From positions 124,001 through 188,000 of the forward strand of contig NZ_QICL01000005.1 of the NCBI RefSeq assembly GCF_003201355.1: a stretch of DNA of 64,000 nt. Direction: 5' to 3'. Both the position numbers and the translations under genes were made by a program. Under the pieces are notes generated by a model that did no database searches, was not told the origin of the DNA, and saw nothing but the letters and a program-made list of their open reading frames with translations. The first letter of the stretch is position 1; the number at the start of each line of letters is the position of its first letter. The stretch comes from Indolivaga alginatilytica. Its GTDB lineage: Bacteria > Bacteroidota > Bacteroidia > Bacteroidales > Dysgonomonadaceae. Shown here one piece after another: positions 44,594 to 53,834 of this stretch.

Positions 44594-46987
44594 TTAAGGT
44601 GTCACCCCTAATGCTGTGTTTGTAGCCCATCCCCATACATTACCGATTAATCTGGAAGCATCGCTGTTGATAAGACCTGTTATATTTTGTATATAGTTGT
44701 TTGGAGTGGCATTGTATCCTGATCCTGAGCTAAATATGTCAATGTCTCCAACGTATATAACTCTTCTGGAATAGTCTACCCCAAGTAAACAATTTCCATG
44801 AGGACCTTTTAGAATAGGAGTAATGGAAGGGTATGCGGCTATCGAAAGTTCTGCATAATTGGCATCATAATTGCGGAAACTGAATGGGTTTTTGATAGGG
44901 CTACCCGGATAGGATGTAAATGGTCCCGTATTACTGAAATACGTTGTATTACTATTAAACTGCATTGGATAAGTTCCTGCTACATCTCCATAATAAGTAA
45001 TATTAGTTACTCCCAGAGCATTCATTATATTTGTATTTGCACTTAGGTCAAAAGCAACAATCATTACCCGCTTTGGATCTTCTTCGAGCCAAGTCACAGA
45101 GGCAGCAGCTCCCGCCGTACTGATCTCTGATATGCCACCTACCAGATTTATGTAAAGAATATTAATATTGGCAAGAACCGTTGCATTAAGAGCATGCGGT
45201 AGAACTGTACTTTGAGTAAAATTAAAACCGCCACAATTGACTTTACCCGACAAACTGAAATTTGCTGCGTTAGTGAGTATTCCTTTAAGACCTTGTGCTC
45301 TGGACTCGGCAGTATTTACTGCAGATCCCAGACCTAAATAGGCAAGTCCACTTCTTAAGGAATACACATTAAGAACAGTATTATTCGGTATATTTTGTTG
45401 GAAAGGTATGGATGCCTGTTCACCGTTCAAATTATTAACCACAAGATTTCCTGTACGTAGAGTCGATCCTGTGTTTTGCGTAGCAGTCCATTTAAGAGTA
45501 TCTCCCACGGAGGCATTTGCAGTAAACCAACTTTGATTGCTGATACTTCCCCAAGGACTGCTGCTGGTGACCAATGCATAACCTTCACCTCCACTGGCTG
45601 ATATGGTAATTGAACTTGGGATGACCCCAAAGGCTGTCTGTCTAATAGTTATAAATAACGATAAGCTATTATTGTCGTTGCTTCTCAGTAGTATATATTG
45701 TACAATATCTGTAGTAAGGCTGTTTGCTGTTAATGCAGTAACCTGAATACTTGTACCACCGTTTATTTGTTCTACACTGAATATACCATTATTTAAAGAG
45801 GTGGATGGTGTTCCCGTACCTATTCCCTCTGAGCTGGCCCATTGCATTGTATAAGTAGTGTTTGCATCAATAAGTGAGGTGTTTGTTGAACCTATGCCGG
45901 AAGCTAGAAATATCGGATTTTTAGAAATACCAAGATAATATTGCCCGTCGGTAACCATATTGGTGGTATTGCTATCCCAAACTATTATTGAAGAGGAAAT
46001 TCCTGATGAAGAAGGATTCGTTGCTGCAGCTTCTGCTGTCGGATATCCAACAAGAGATACACTTTCTATATTAAATGTATACTGATAATTACGTAGGATT
46101 TGCCCAAAAGGATGCCCTGAAATTCCTGAATCAAAATCCATGCGATAGTAGCTTATTGTAGAACTGCCATTATAGTAACCTCCAATCACTACGCAAGTTG
46201 CCTGACTTACTTGATCAGCCTCCGAAGGAGCAGCCGATTCGGGTAAGTAGAGCTGAGATAAAGACGATGCCTCGGTAGTAGTAGGAGTGATTACCGTTGT
46301 ATTTATATTGGCAGTACTACCCGATGGAATACTTGGTACAGTAGCAGAATTCGACTCTCTGCTTTGTGGTATAATCTGAAGCGAGTTGTTGGCTCGAAAA
46401 GCCTGAACACTGGCTAGTCGAAAGTTACTTGTAACAGCATTTGCATTAACATCAATGCGTGCAATACTGCGTAGGAAGTTAATGCCTGTAATGTTATTAG
46501 CAATTAATGCATCCAAACCCGAAGGTAAAGAATAGGATGCAAACATTGGAAAATTACCATTGATACCAGCCGCTGAAAATGTATTTTTGAGTTTTACAGC
46601 AACCTCACTCTCTGTATCTCCAACTTCCAGAGGTGGATTATTAGCGAGAATATCAGTTCCGTTTGCGAGAATAAAAAGGGTTACAGGAGAAGCTGTAGAA
46701 TATAATAGTGCATTAAATTCAACATTTCCCGATGAAGTGGTAAGATTTTTTCCTGTAACAGTATATTGATAAGCTCCACTTACAAATACTACTATTTCAA
46801 TATCATTAATCTCTTTTTCTCCAGATGTTTGTGATCTTAATTTGGGAATACTGAAATTAGAATATTGAATGGTGAAGCTGGCTTTTATTTCTTTTCCTTC
46901 TACTATTTTTCCGGTATTCAATGTTTCTTCTTGTTGGCAGGATGCTAACATGAAAATGAAAAATAAGGTATATGGAATAACTTTCAT
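44594..46987 (-). CDS. Fimbrial accessory/tip lipoprotein 1, BACON-like domain
   Basis: 797 aa from ATG 46987, where MKVIPYTLFFIFMLASC gives a normal lipoprotein signal (C17); the frame is open to 47203 but that extension has no signal or similarity. It shares the whole architecture with the next gene: fimbrillin-like N-terminal part (about 35-330), BACON-like domain (about 460-545, ISASGGEGYALVTSSSPWGS) and the C-terminal alpha/beta domain ending NVWGWATNTALGVTP. The two genes clearly arose by tandem duplication, with the C-terminal domains most conserved. 313 bp separate it from the FimB/Mfa2-like gene. Surface ligand unknown. Confidence 0.78.
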   Translation of the reverse strand: MKVIPYTLFFIFMLASCQQEETLNTGKIVEGKEIKASFTIQYSNFSIPKLRSQTSGEKEINDIEIVVFVSGAYQYTVTGKNLTTSSGNVEFNALLYSTASPVTLFILANGTDILANNPPLEVGDTESEVAVKLKNTFSAAGINGNFPMFASYSLPSGLDALIANNITGINFLRSIARIDVNANAVTSNFRLASVQAFRANNSLQIIPQSRESNSATVPSIPSGSTANINTTVITPTTTEASSLSQLYLPESAAPSEADQVSQATCVVIGGYYNGSSTISYYRMDFDSGISGHPFGQILRNYQYTFNIESVSLVGYPTAEAAATNPSSSGISSSIIVWDSNTTNMVTDGQYYLGISKNPIFLASGIGSTNTSLIDANTTYTMQWASSEGIGTGTPSTSLNNGIFSVEQINGGTSIQVTALTANSLTTDIVQYILLRSNDNNSLSLFITIRQTAFGVIPSSITISASGGEGYALVTSSSPWGSISNQSWFTANASVGDTLKWTATQNTGSTLRTGNLVVNNLNGEQASIPFQQNIPNNTVLNVYSLRSGLAYLGLGSAVNTAESRAQGLKGILTNAANFSLSGKVNCGGFNFTQSTVLPHALNATVLANINILYINLVGGISEISTAGAAASVTWLEEDPKRVMIVAFDLSANTNIMNALGVTNITYYGDVAGTYPMQFNSNTTYFSNTGPFTSYPGSPIKNPFSFRNYDANYAELSIAAYPSITPILKGPHGNCLLGVDYSRRVIYVGDIDIFSSGSGYNATPNNYIQNITGLINSDASRLIGNVWGWATNTALGVTP

Positions 46988-47300
46988 TTTATTAATTGAT
47001 AAATGATTTATTACCTTAAATTTTCCACATAATATTTTGATTCGGTCAGAATAATACAATAATTGTTCGCAGGGAACAGATGCTCCCTTTGAATGTCGAT
47101 TATATGTCAACATCTTGTATACGACAATTAATGCATGTGTAATATTCATCTGAATGATTTTTATAATATTTGTTATCACATTTAAGAAAACTCTGAGCTG
47201 CAAAGATTTTTTTCTTTCCTATTCAAAAGGTTACAAACAAAATAATAGTGTCTTGGCGACTTTGTGTTTAATATAAGATTTGTCGCTCATTGTTTTCAGT
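46988..47300. other. 313-bp spacer inside the fimbrial operon
   Basis: Between the anchor gene and accessory lipoprotein 1. On the minus strand AATCTTTG (47201-47208) is one base off the -7 consensus, so a secondary promoter for the accessory genes is possible. No hairpin or ORF I would call. Confidence 0.4.
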
Positions 47301-48212
47301 TTAGAGTTCTTGGTCTATATTTACTACACCCCATTGGCTTATTGTAAAGGAAACATTAATTCCTGCTCCTGTTCCCTTCAATATGATAAGAACTTGTAGT
47401 AGTTTTCCAGCCTCTAATTTGAAAGGATTTCCATCTGAATCTGTTCTGGCATTATATACCAGTGTTGTCCCCTTGTATATTTCTATTGTTATATATTCAT
47501 CTGCCGAATGAAAGGTATTAAAAATAGGAGCTATAAAGTTTCCATTAGCCTCGAATAATGTATTAGGTTGGTAATTCACTTTTGTACCTGTCAATTCGGC
47601 CTTAAAGTCCATAGAATCATAAGTACTCTTAACTACGTAACTAAAATCGGTATCGTTGGTTCCAACCCATTCTTGCAAGCCTTTTGTAACGATATAGGCA
47701 CTGGATATTTTACGGGTCAAATTTATTACATGTGTAATAGTTTGTCTGTTTTTTCCAGTCAGATCAATCTCTAAATAACCTTGAAAGAGATCAGCCGGAG
47801 AGCGAGCATAACGCATCGAGTTTATTCCTGTGCTTGTTTTAAGAGCTACTCTTGCATCATTTAATGATGAGCCTACATGAGGGAGCGGTATGTTTTGTTC
47901 TTCACCAAGGCTGTTTCCCCATCCAACCACGGTTATTTTACTATGATTTGGATAATTCAGTTTTACGATGGCGTTCATTTCAATATCAGCTCTGGTCGAT
48001 AGGGCCGGTGCATGAACTACTATTGTATCCAGAAACAATTGATTTTCATCAAAGACATATAAGACGGCATCCGAAACACCGACAGCTTTAACCTGTAACA
48101 GATGTGTGTCGAGACAATCCTCCGGATCTCCATCTTTGATACAGGATGGCAGAAATAATATTAGAAATATGTATAATAATACATTAATTCTTAAAATACG
48201 ATTTCTTTGCAT
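47301..48212 (-). CDS. FimB/Mfa2-family fimbrial anchor lipoprotein
   Basis: 303 aa lipoprotein (lipobox LFLPSC, C24, then IKDGDPEDCLD). The pattern of a short Cys-Asp/Glu-rich start, a VSDAVLYVFDENQLFLDT strand and MRYARSPADLFQGYLEIDLTG fits the FimB/Mfa2 family, which in Porphyromonas terminates the fimbrial shaft and anchors it to the outer membrane. The C-terminal strand TISQWGVVNIDQEL resembles that of the shaft subunit next door. Second gene of the operon, 75 bp after the shaft subunit. Confidence 0.85.
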   Translation of the reverse strand: MQRNRILRINVLLYIFLILFLPSCIKDGDPEDCLDTHLLQVKAVGVSDAVLYVFDENQLFLDTIVVHAPALSTRADIEMNAIVKLNYPNHSKITVVGWGNSLGEEQNIPLPHVGSSLNDARVALKTSTGINSMRYARSPADLFQGYLEIDLTGKNRQTITHVINLTRKISSAYIVTKGLQEWVGTNDTDFSYVVKSTYDSMDFKAELTGTKVNYQPNTLFEANGNFIAPIFNTFHSADEYITIEIYKGTTLVYNARTDSDGNPFKLEAGKLLQVLIILKGTGAGINVSFTISQWGVVNIDQEL

Positions 48213-48287
48213 ATCTTTTTTTATTTCCAGATTGAGAATTATCCCTATACATTATCAGGTGTATAGGGATATGTTTCTTTATAGGGG

Positions 48288-49406
48288 TTAATTAAATTCC
48301 TGATCAATTGATACGATAGGATTCCATGTTGCAGTTGTAATAGTTACATCAATAGCTGCAGGGCTTAAAGGTGCATAAGGATCGGTTGCTCCAAAACCTT
48401 TGATGATAGCTCTTACATTATAGATGTTTCCTCTTGTAACGGTAGATGATTTATTTCCACCGTTGGTGCTTCCACCGGGGCCTGTTCCGTTTAAGTCTCC
48501 ATTAATTACTATCGGATAATAGTATGTATTTCCACTTAATGATCCTTCAATAACAACTATAGTCGGGAAAGTACTCGAATTTTCCCATACATAGAAATAG
48601 TTATTTGCAAATCCTTTTCCGGTAGTGACATCTGTCATGTTAAGGATCGAGTTGAAAGAGTTGGTTGCAGGAGGAACCGGTAAATAACTACCCGAAAAAG
48701 TGAAGGTGTCTCCCAGCCCATTAAAAAATGAATTTACATGTTGCGTCAAAGAGACATTGGATGCAGATGAAAACCAGTCAGATTCGCTTTTCACATTCAG
48801 CAAATAAGCTCTTGTTACCTCAAAACCTGCCATTATCGGTGGCAGTTGGCTTAAATCCCAGTCCATACTAACTCGTGAAGCCACAAAATTAAGATTTACG
48901 CTGGCCGTAGCAGGTGACGATACTGTAGCATTACTGGCATTGACACCTAGAGTGAAACCACTCATTGCCAGATTACTTCCATTTTGACTGGTAAGATCAG
49001 CTTTACTGGTTAAGTTATACAAATCGGATACTTGTGTTATACTGTGGAAATCAGATAATGTATTATTAGCTACAACATAGATATCACGTGGACCTGCAGT
49101 AATGGGTACAAGTACTGTAGTAGTACCTCCTGTAAAATCGAAGGTGGCGTATCCGTCAAGGATATTATTTCCCGCTCCGGCTTTAAATACCATGATGGTT
49201 CCCAATCCTATATGCGATTCGTTTATTCTGGTAGGAGTGCCGCTAGCCCGGGTTGAATTCTCAATCAGACTCTTGAGCTCGATTCTTAACATTGCAGGAG
49301 TTCCAACTTCAGGGATTCCTGAATCAGAATTAGTCTCTGAGTTACTGCATGAACTCAAGAGTGCCGCAGCTATTAGAGGTAAAAAGAGTAGTTTTAACTT
49401 CTTCAT
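48288..49406 (-). CDS. Mfa1/FimA-like major fimbrial subunit (fimbrillin)
   Basis: 372 aa. Lipoprotein signal AALLSSC (C20), then two beta-sandwich domains typical of Bacteroidales fimbrillins: LRIELKSLIENSTRASGTPTR (about 42-62), IMVFKAGAGNNILDGYATF, VPITAGPRDIYVVANN (about 100-115), SRVSMDWDLSQLPP, FEVTRAYLLNV. The C-terminal VTITTATWNPIVSIDQEFN is a likely donor strand. In Porphyromonas an Arg-gingipain removes the first strand so that donor-strand exchange can proceed; Arg residues at 54-62 are candidate sites here. First gene of the operon and so probably the shaft. Confidence 0.85.
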   Translation of the reverse strand: MKKLKLLFLPLIAAALLSSCSNSETNSDSGIPEVGTPAMLRIELKSLIENSTRASGTPTRINESHIGLGTIMVFKAGAGNNILDGYATFDFTGGTTTVLVPITAGPRDIYVVANNTLSDFHSITQVSDLYNLTSKADLTSQNGSNLAMSGFTLGVNASNATVSSPATASVNLNFVASRVSMDWDLSQLPPIMAGFEVTRAYLLNVKSESDWFSSASNVSLTQHVNSFFNGLGDTFTFSGSYLPVPPATNSFNSILNMTDVTTGKGFANNYFYVWENSSTFPTIVVIEGSLSGNTYYYPIVINGDLNGTGPGGSTNGGNKSSTVTRGNIYNVRAIIKGFGATDPYAPLSPAAIDVTITTATWNPIVSIDQEFN

Positions 49407-49900
49407 GACTTTTACTTTTTTTAATGTGTAAGGGTTAAGGATATTTAGTTTTATAATATGAATTTATATTTCTAAATAAATTATGACGGCTTATAGTAAC
49501 CATTAGTGATTAATAATGAATATCTCTAGTTTAGTTGTGTGAAAAGTGTTATAAATATGTATTGTAATATTCTTTATTGTTAAATATTACGACAATCTTG
49601 ATCTTTCTGATAACTTAGTCTATAAATTTAAGTTAAAGTGAATGTTTTTTTATTCTATTTCTTGTATTAAAACATTCCGAACACATTAAAGTTCATTAGA
49701 TATTAATGTTTTTTTTCTAAACTTTAAGAATAATAATATTACGTATATACAAGAATGAAAAAATGAAATAAAACTTATAATTTCTGAATATAAAATAATT
49801 TATTTTGCGATTAGATGAAAATAGGACATTTAAAGAAAAAGACTAAATTCACAACTTGAAATTTGACTCACCAATAATATTAGCAATAAAATATTGACAG
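49407..49900. other. 494-bp divergent promoter region, fimbriae / phzF-like
   Basis: Very AT-rich spacer. I found no exact TAnnTTTG on either strand. It contains TTAAAGTT and AACTTTAA arms (about 49687 and 49723) and a run of eight T at about 49709. No long inverted repeats of the kind that flank invertible promoters. No ORF. Confidence 0.45.
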
Positions 49901-50686
49901 ATGGAACAGAGAATATACCAAATAGATGCCTTTACAGATAAAGTTTTTTCGGGAAATCCCGCAGCAGTTTGTCCACTTAACAAATGGTTGAGTGATAGTG
50001 TGATGCAAAAGATAGCCATGGAGAACAATCTAGCCGAAACCGTTTTTTATGTAAAGCAGGACAATCACTATGAAATAAGATGGTTTACACCTTCAGTAGA
50101 AGTTGACCTTTGTGGGCATGCAACTCTTGCTGCTGCTTTTGTTTTGTTTAATTATGAAAGCTATAAAGAGAATATCATTCACTTTTATTCTCCGAGAAGT
50201 GGTAATCTTACGGTAGCTAAGCAGGGTGAGTTATTAACTTTAAACTTTCCTACTGATGTATTTGAATCTATACCATTGACAAATGAATTAACTGACGTAT
50301 TTAATATTACCCCTGAATTTGCCTTTAGAGGTAAGACCGATTATTTGCTAGTATTTACTAATGAAGAGCAAATAAAGCAACTAATTCCGAGATTTGATCG
50401 AATTTCAAAACTAGATGGACGGGGAGTCATAGTTACAGCCAAAGGAGATGAGGTGGACTTTGTTTCGCGTTTTTTTGCTCCGCAATCAGGAATTGCCGAA
50501 GATCCCGTAACGGGTTCGGCGCATACAACATTGACTCCCTACTGGTCAGATATACTAGGTAAGGATGAATTGACAGCCATTCAATTATCGGAGCGTAGAG
50601 GGTATTTGAAATGCAAATATTTGAATGATAGAGTTGAAATAAGTGGACAGGCAAGAATGTATTTAAAAGGCGAAATTTATCTGTGA
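49901..50686 (+). CDS. PhzF-family isomerase/epimerase
   Basis: 261 aa, the usual length for the PhzF/DapF-fold family. N-terminal YQIDAFTDKVFSGNPAAVC, catalytic E46 (NNLAETVFYV), EVDLCGHATLAAAFVLF (about 67-84) and the second-half signature EDPVTGSAHTTLTPYW (about 202-217). Cytosolic; PhzF isomerises DHHA in phenazine synthesis, but isolated homologues such as this one have unknown substrates, and there are no phenazine genes nearby. Stand-alone gene, divergent from the fimbrial operon. Confidence 0.9.
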   Translation: MEQRIYQIDAFTDKVFSGNPAAVCPLNKWLSDSVMQKIAMENNLAETVFYVKQDNHYEIRWFTPSVEVDLCGHATLAAAFVLFNYESYKENIIHFYSPRSGNLTVAKQGELLTLNFPTDVFESIPLTNELTDVFNITPEFAFRGKTDYLLVFTNEEQIKQLIPRFDRISKLDGRGVIVTAKGDEVDFVSRFFAPQSGIAEDPVTGSAHTTLTPYWSDILGKDELTAIQLSERRGYLKCKYLNDRVEISGQARMYLKGEIYL

Positions 50687-50849
50687 AAAAGAGTTTGAAA
50701 GAAGGATGATTCTATGTTGTTTTTCCCGGATAATATATATTCGAATATATAAGATATCGAACAAAACTTTCTTTCTTCTTGTTTTATAGTAATATTGACA
50801 GACTTCTACAATTGGAGTTTACACAATTATTAATTAAAATATTTAGATT

Positions 50850-51107
50850 ATGGAAGGTTATGGAATTATATGGTCGATAATTATTGGTGTTGCCGCAGGA
50901 GCCATTGCCGGTTGGATAATGAAAGGGAATGGTTTCGGCTTTATTGTTAATTTGATAGTGGGACTGGTTGGTAGTGTCCTGGGAGGATGGATTTATGGTT
51001 TACTCGGTATTACTACAGGAGGAATCTTAGGAGTATTGATAATGTCTGTAGTAGGAGCTGTTGTCTTGCTTTGGATTATATCTCTGTTTCGAAAGAAAAA
51101 TGTCTGA
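50850..51107 (+). CDS. GlsB/YeaQ/YmgE-family small membrane protein
   Basis: 85 aa with three hydrophobic segments (about 7-24, 30-48, 55-77) and Gly-rich packing: IIGVAAGAIAGWIMKGNGFG, NLIVGLVGSVLGGWIYGLLG, GVLIMSVVGAVVLLWII. The GxxxG pattern and the xAGWI...G...VGxxGxxxGG spacing are those of the transglycosylase-associated / GlsB stress family. Inner-membrane, function poorly known, often stress-induced. Ends in a basic tail (FRKKNV). Followed by a perfect 20-bp terminator. Confidence 0.9.
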   Translation: MEGYGIIWSIIIGVAAGAIAGWIMKGNGFGFIVNLIVGLVGSVLGGWIYGLLGITTGGILGVLIMSVVGAVVLLWIISLFRKKNV

Positions 51108-51664
51108 TCATAATAAAGACAAGTAAGTTATATTGATTATAATTTTGAAATATTATACAGAATAGAAAAAGGCAGATTTATCTGCCTTTTTCTATTCTGT
51201 ATTCTTATTATATTATAAGTACCTAAACGATCTGGAGAATAATGTATATAAGTTTAGTTATCTTCTTTTAATGCGGATATCATTGGATTGAAAGGGGAAT
51301 ACTCATATATTATTTTTATGTTTTTCTAAAAAGGTAAATGATTCAACTTATTTCTTTCGGATTTAGTTAAAGCTTAGAAGCTACTGTCAGAATTAGTATA
51401 TTTTTTGATTCTTTGTCTTTTTTTTCTATTATACGTGATAATCAATCATATGTATATTAGTTTCATTTAAATATATGTACTCTATGGATTGTTTTGTTAA
51501 CATATGGATGAGTTTTATTCACATTTCTATCACTAAAGCACAAAACAAAATCATAGGATATTTGTTCTTAAATGAGGGTAGCAAAAAAAGAATATTCGTG
51601 TTACTATTGAGAAGTCGGTGTTGAGTTTAAGAAAATAAGTTTAATGTAAATACATGCCGTATCC
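51108..51664. other. 557-bp intergenic region with terminator and metal-operon promoter
   Basis: After the terminator (51157-51200) the DNA is AT-rich without an ORF. The last 120 bp should hold the promoter and a NikR site for the downstream operon. GATATTTG (around 51557) is one base off the -7 consensus, and the 13-mer at 51591-51603 is shared with the receptor at 1757. I see no convincing E. coli-type NikR palindrome (GTATGA-N16-TCATAC). Confidence 0.45.
51157..51200 (+). terminator. Perfect 20-bp terminator after the GlsB-like gene
   Basis: Stem 51157-51176 with 51181-51200, loop TTTA, perfect complementarity; core AAAAAGGCAGA/TCTGCCTTTTT gives a T-run on both strands. Confidence 0.9.
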
Positions 51665-53824
51665 ATGAGGAAAATATTGTTAACTACATTTCTAGCCTTT
51701 GTATTATCTTTGTCTTATGTGCATTCTCAAGAAGCACCGTTAGAATCTGATAGCGTTAAAAGTGTTACTCTACTAGAGGTTACTGTAAAGGCTCAGCCCT
51801 ATAAGAAATACAATTTGGATAATATCTCCAGTAGTTTGAGAATACAAGGAGAATTGCTTAAGGCTCCCCAAAATATTCAGATAATCAATGCTTCCGTATT
51901 AAAAGATCAGCTGTCGTTAAATTTAACAGAAAGTGTTACAAGGAACGTAAGTGGAACGTTTCGGGAAGAGTTGCATAACGGAGTTTCTCCTGATATATAT
52001 ACACGTGGAGGGTATATCAGCGCCCAACGTAATGGAGTTGATCTTCGGCCTTTATTGAAAGGTCCGATTGGCGATGATGTTGCAATAATTGAGAGTGTAG
52101 AGTTTATAAAAGGTCCGTCGGGTTTTATGAATTCAATAGGCGACCCTGCCGGATCATACAATATTATCACTAAAAAGCCAACAGGCACGAATCGAAAAAC
52201 TTTCAGAATGATTCAGGGAAGTTTTGGATTGATAAGAGCTGAAGCCGACTTGGATGGTGCGGTAGATGAGGATGGAAAGTTATTATACCGTTTCAATATA
52301 ATGGGAATGAATAAAAAAAGCTTTCTACAATTCGATAATAATGACCGTATATTGATTGCTCCCTCTCTTAAGTATATAATCGATAATAAAACCTCATTGT
52401 CAGTCGATTATATCTACCAACGATTGAATTATATGTTTCTGAGTGAAGCACAAATTTCACCTAATGGCTTTGGTTCATTACCGGGAGATTTTAGTATAAG
52501 CGACCCAAGTTTGAGACCATATAGAGCTAACGATCATAATATTTTTGTGAATTTTCAAAGGAAATTCAATGAAAATTGGGCTTTTACTACACAGGTATCA
52601 AATATAAATAGTCAATCGGAAGGAACTATTTTTTGGGTATATGGGAAAAATGAAACAGACCCCGATATTCTCGACCGCTATTATGTTTATGATGGTATGA
52701 AGTATAACATCTTTTCTACACAGGCTTTTACGCAAGGTAAATTTTCGACCGGACAAGTAAAGCATGCATTTCTTGCTGGCGTAGATTTTAACCACAAACG
52801 AAACAAAACACAAGATACCTGGAATACGGCAACTACTATCTATCCATTAAGCATGTCTAATCCGATATATTCCAATGTCATTAATAATAATGGGATAGGG
52901 GGCGATTTTGATTCGGAAAATGGAATTGATGCTCCTGAAAATTTGACTGACAGCAGATTGTATTATACTTCTGCATATGTGATGGATGAAATATCTCTGT
53001 TACGTGATAAGTTGAAAATTACGGCAGGATTAAGAATGACTCAATCGGATGCCGATTTCAATCAGTATGGAGAAGAGACTGACGCTTCAGATTGGGTGCT
53101 TACACCAAGATTAGGAGCCAATTTCCTTTTAACGGAATCTTTCAGTGTTTATGGATTATACGATAATACTTTTATTCCTCAGGCAGGGATCGCTTATGAC
53201 AAAACTGCATTGAAACCTCTCCGGGGAGTGAGTTATGAGGCGGGATTGAAAAAGGATTGGTATAATAAAGCGTTGAGTACAACTCTGTCTTTTTATCATA
53301 TTACGCGTAGTAATAATATTGTTAAAGACCCTGTGAATAATGATTTCTATCAATCGGGCGAAAACGAATCAAAAGGAATAGAATTTGATATTCGTGGGCG
53401 TATTGCAAGAGGTCTGAATGTAATTATCAATTACGCTTATACCGATTCGAAGATTACTAAAGATGATAAGAATCCTGCTATGGTGGGAATGGCTACACCT
53501 AACCGCATCAAGCATATACAGAATACTTGGGTTAACTACGAATTACCATTTAAGGCACTTAATAGTTTTAGCCTGTCTTTAGGGTATCAATATATGGCAG
53601 GAAGAGCTGAAAGGTTTACGTCTATTGATCCTCAGGAATTAAAAGACTTTTTCAGAATGGATGGCGGAATTGCTTTTACCAAAAAGAAATTCAGTGTAAA
53701 CCTGATGGTGAATAATATCTTGGATACACATCAATATTCGACAGGTTGGAAGAAAAATGATATGTATTATTGGGTACAATTACCTCCAATCAATTACCGT
53801 TGCTCAGTAACTCTAAACCTTTAA
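51665..53824 (+). CDS. TonB-dependent metal/chelate receptor of the nickel operon
   Basis: 719 aa outer-membrane receptor of the siderophore (FhuA/FpvA-like) class. Signal peptide ending YVHS, then directly TonB box/plug without a carboxypeptidase-regulatory-like domain: SVTLLEVTVKAQPYKKYN (about 33-50), plug (about 55-175, VESVEFIKGPSGFMNSIGDPAGSYNIITKKP), barrel to the terminal aromatic-rich VTLNL. First gene of a run with binding protein, permease, ATPase and NikR, so nickel, or a nickel-binding chelator, is the likely cargo; iron-siderophore import is the alternative from sequence alone. 10 bp before the binding-protein gene. Confidence 0.9.
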   Translation: MRKILLTTFLAFVLSLSYVHSQEAPLESDSVKSVTLLEVTVKAQPYKKYNLDNISSSLRIQGELLKAPQNIQIINASVLKDQLSLNLTESVTRNVSGTFREELHNGVSPDIYTRGGYISAQRNGVDLRPLLKGPIGDDVAIIESVEFIKGPSGFMNSIGDPAGSYNIITKKPTGTNRKTFRMIQGSFGLIRAEADLDGAVDEDGKLLYRFNIMGMNKKSFLQFDNNDRILIAPSLKYIIDNKTSLSVDYIYQRLNYMFLSEAQISPNGFGSLPGDFSISDPSLRPYRANDHNIFVNFQRKFNENWAFTTQVSNINSQSEGTIFWVYGKNETDPDILDRYYVYDGMKYNIFSTQAFTQGKFSTGQVKHAFLAGVDFNHKRNKTQDTWNTATTIYPLSMSNPIYSNVINNNGIGGDFDSENGIDAPENLTDSRLYYTSAYVMDEISLLRDKLKITAGLRMTQSDADFNQYGEETDASDWVLTPRLGANFLLTESFSVYGLYDNTFIPQAGIAYDKTALKPLRGVSYEAGLKKDWYNKALSTTLSFYHITRSNNIVKDPVNNDFYQSGENESKGIEFDIRGRIARGLNVIINYAYTDSKITKDDKNPAMVGMATPNRIKHIQNTWVNYELPFKALNSFSLSLGYQYMAGRAERFTSIDPQELKDFFRMDGGIAFTKKKFSVNLMVNNILDTHQYSTGWKKNDMYYWVQLPPINYRCSVTLNL

Positions 53825-53834
53825 ACTATTTATC

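Noticed and set aside
46988-47203. 72-codon extension of fimbrial lipoprotein 1
   Set aside because: No signal or domain in the extension, and the lipoprotein signal starts exactly at ATG 46987.
49407-49900. Invertible (phase-variable) fimbrial promoter
   Set aside because: I looked for long inverted repeats flanking a promoter and found only 8-bp AT-rich arms, and no invertase gene is in the window.
51480-51660. E. coli-type NikR operator upstream of the nickel operon
   Set aside because: No GTATGA-N16-TCATAC or close variant could be read; the true site must be found experimentally or by comparison.
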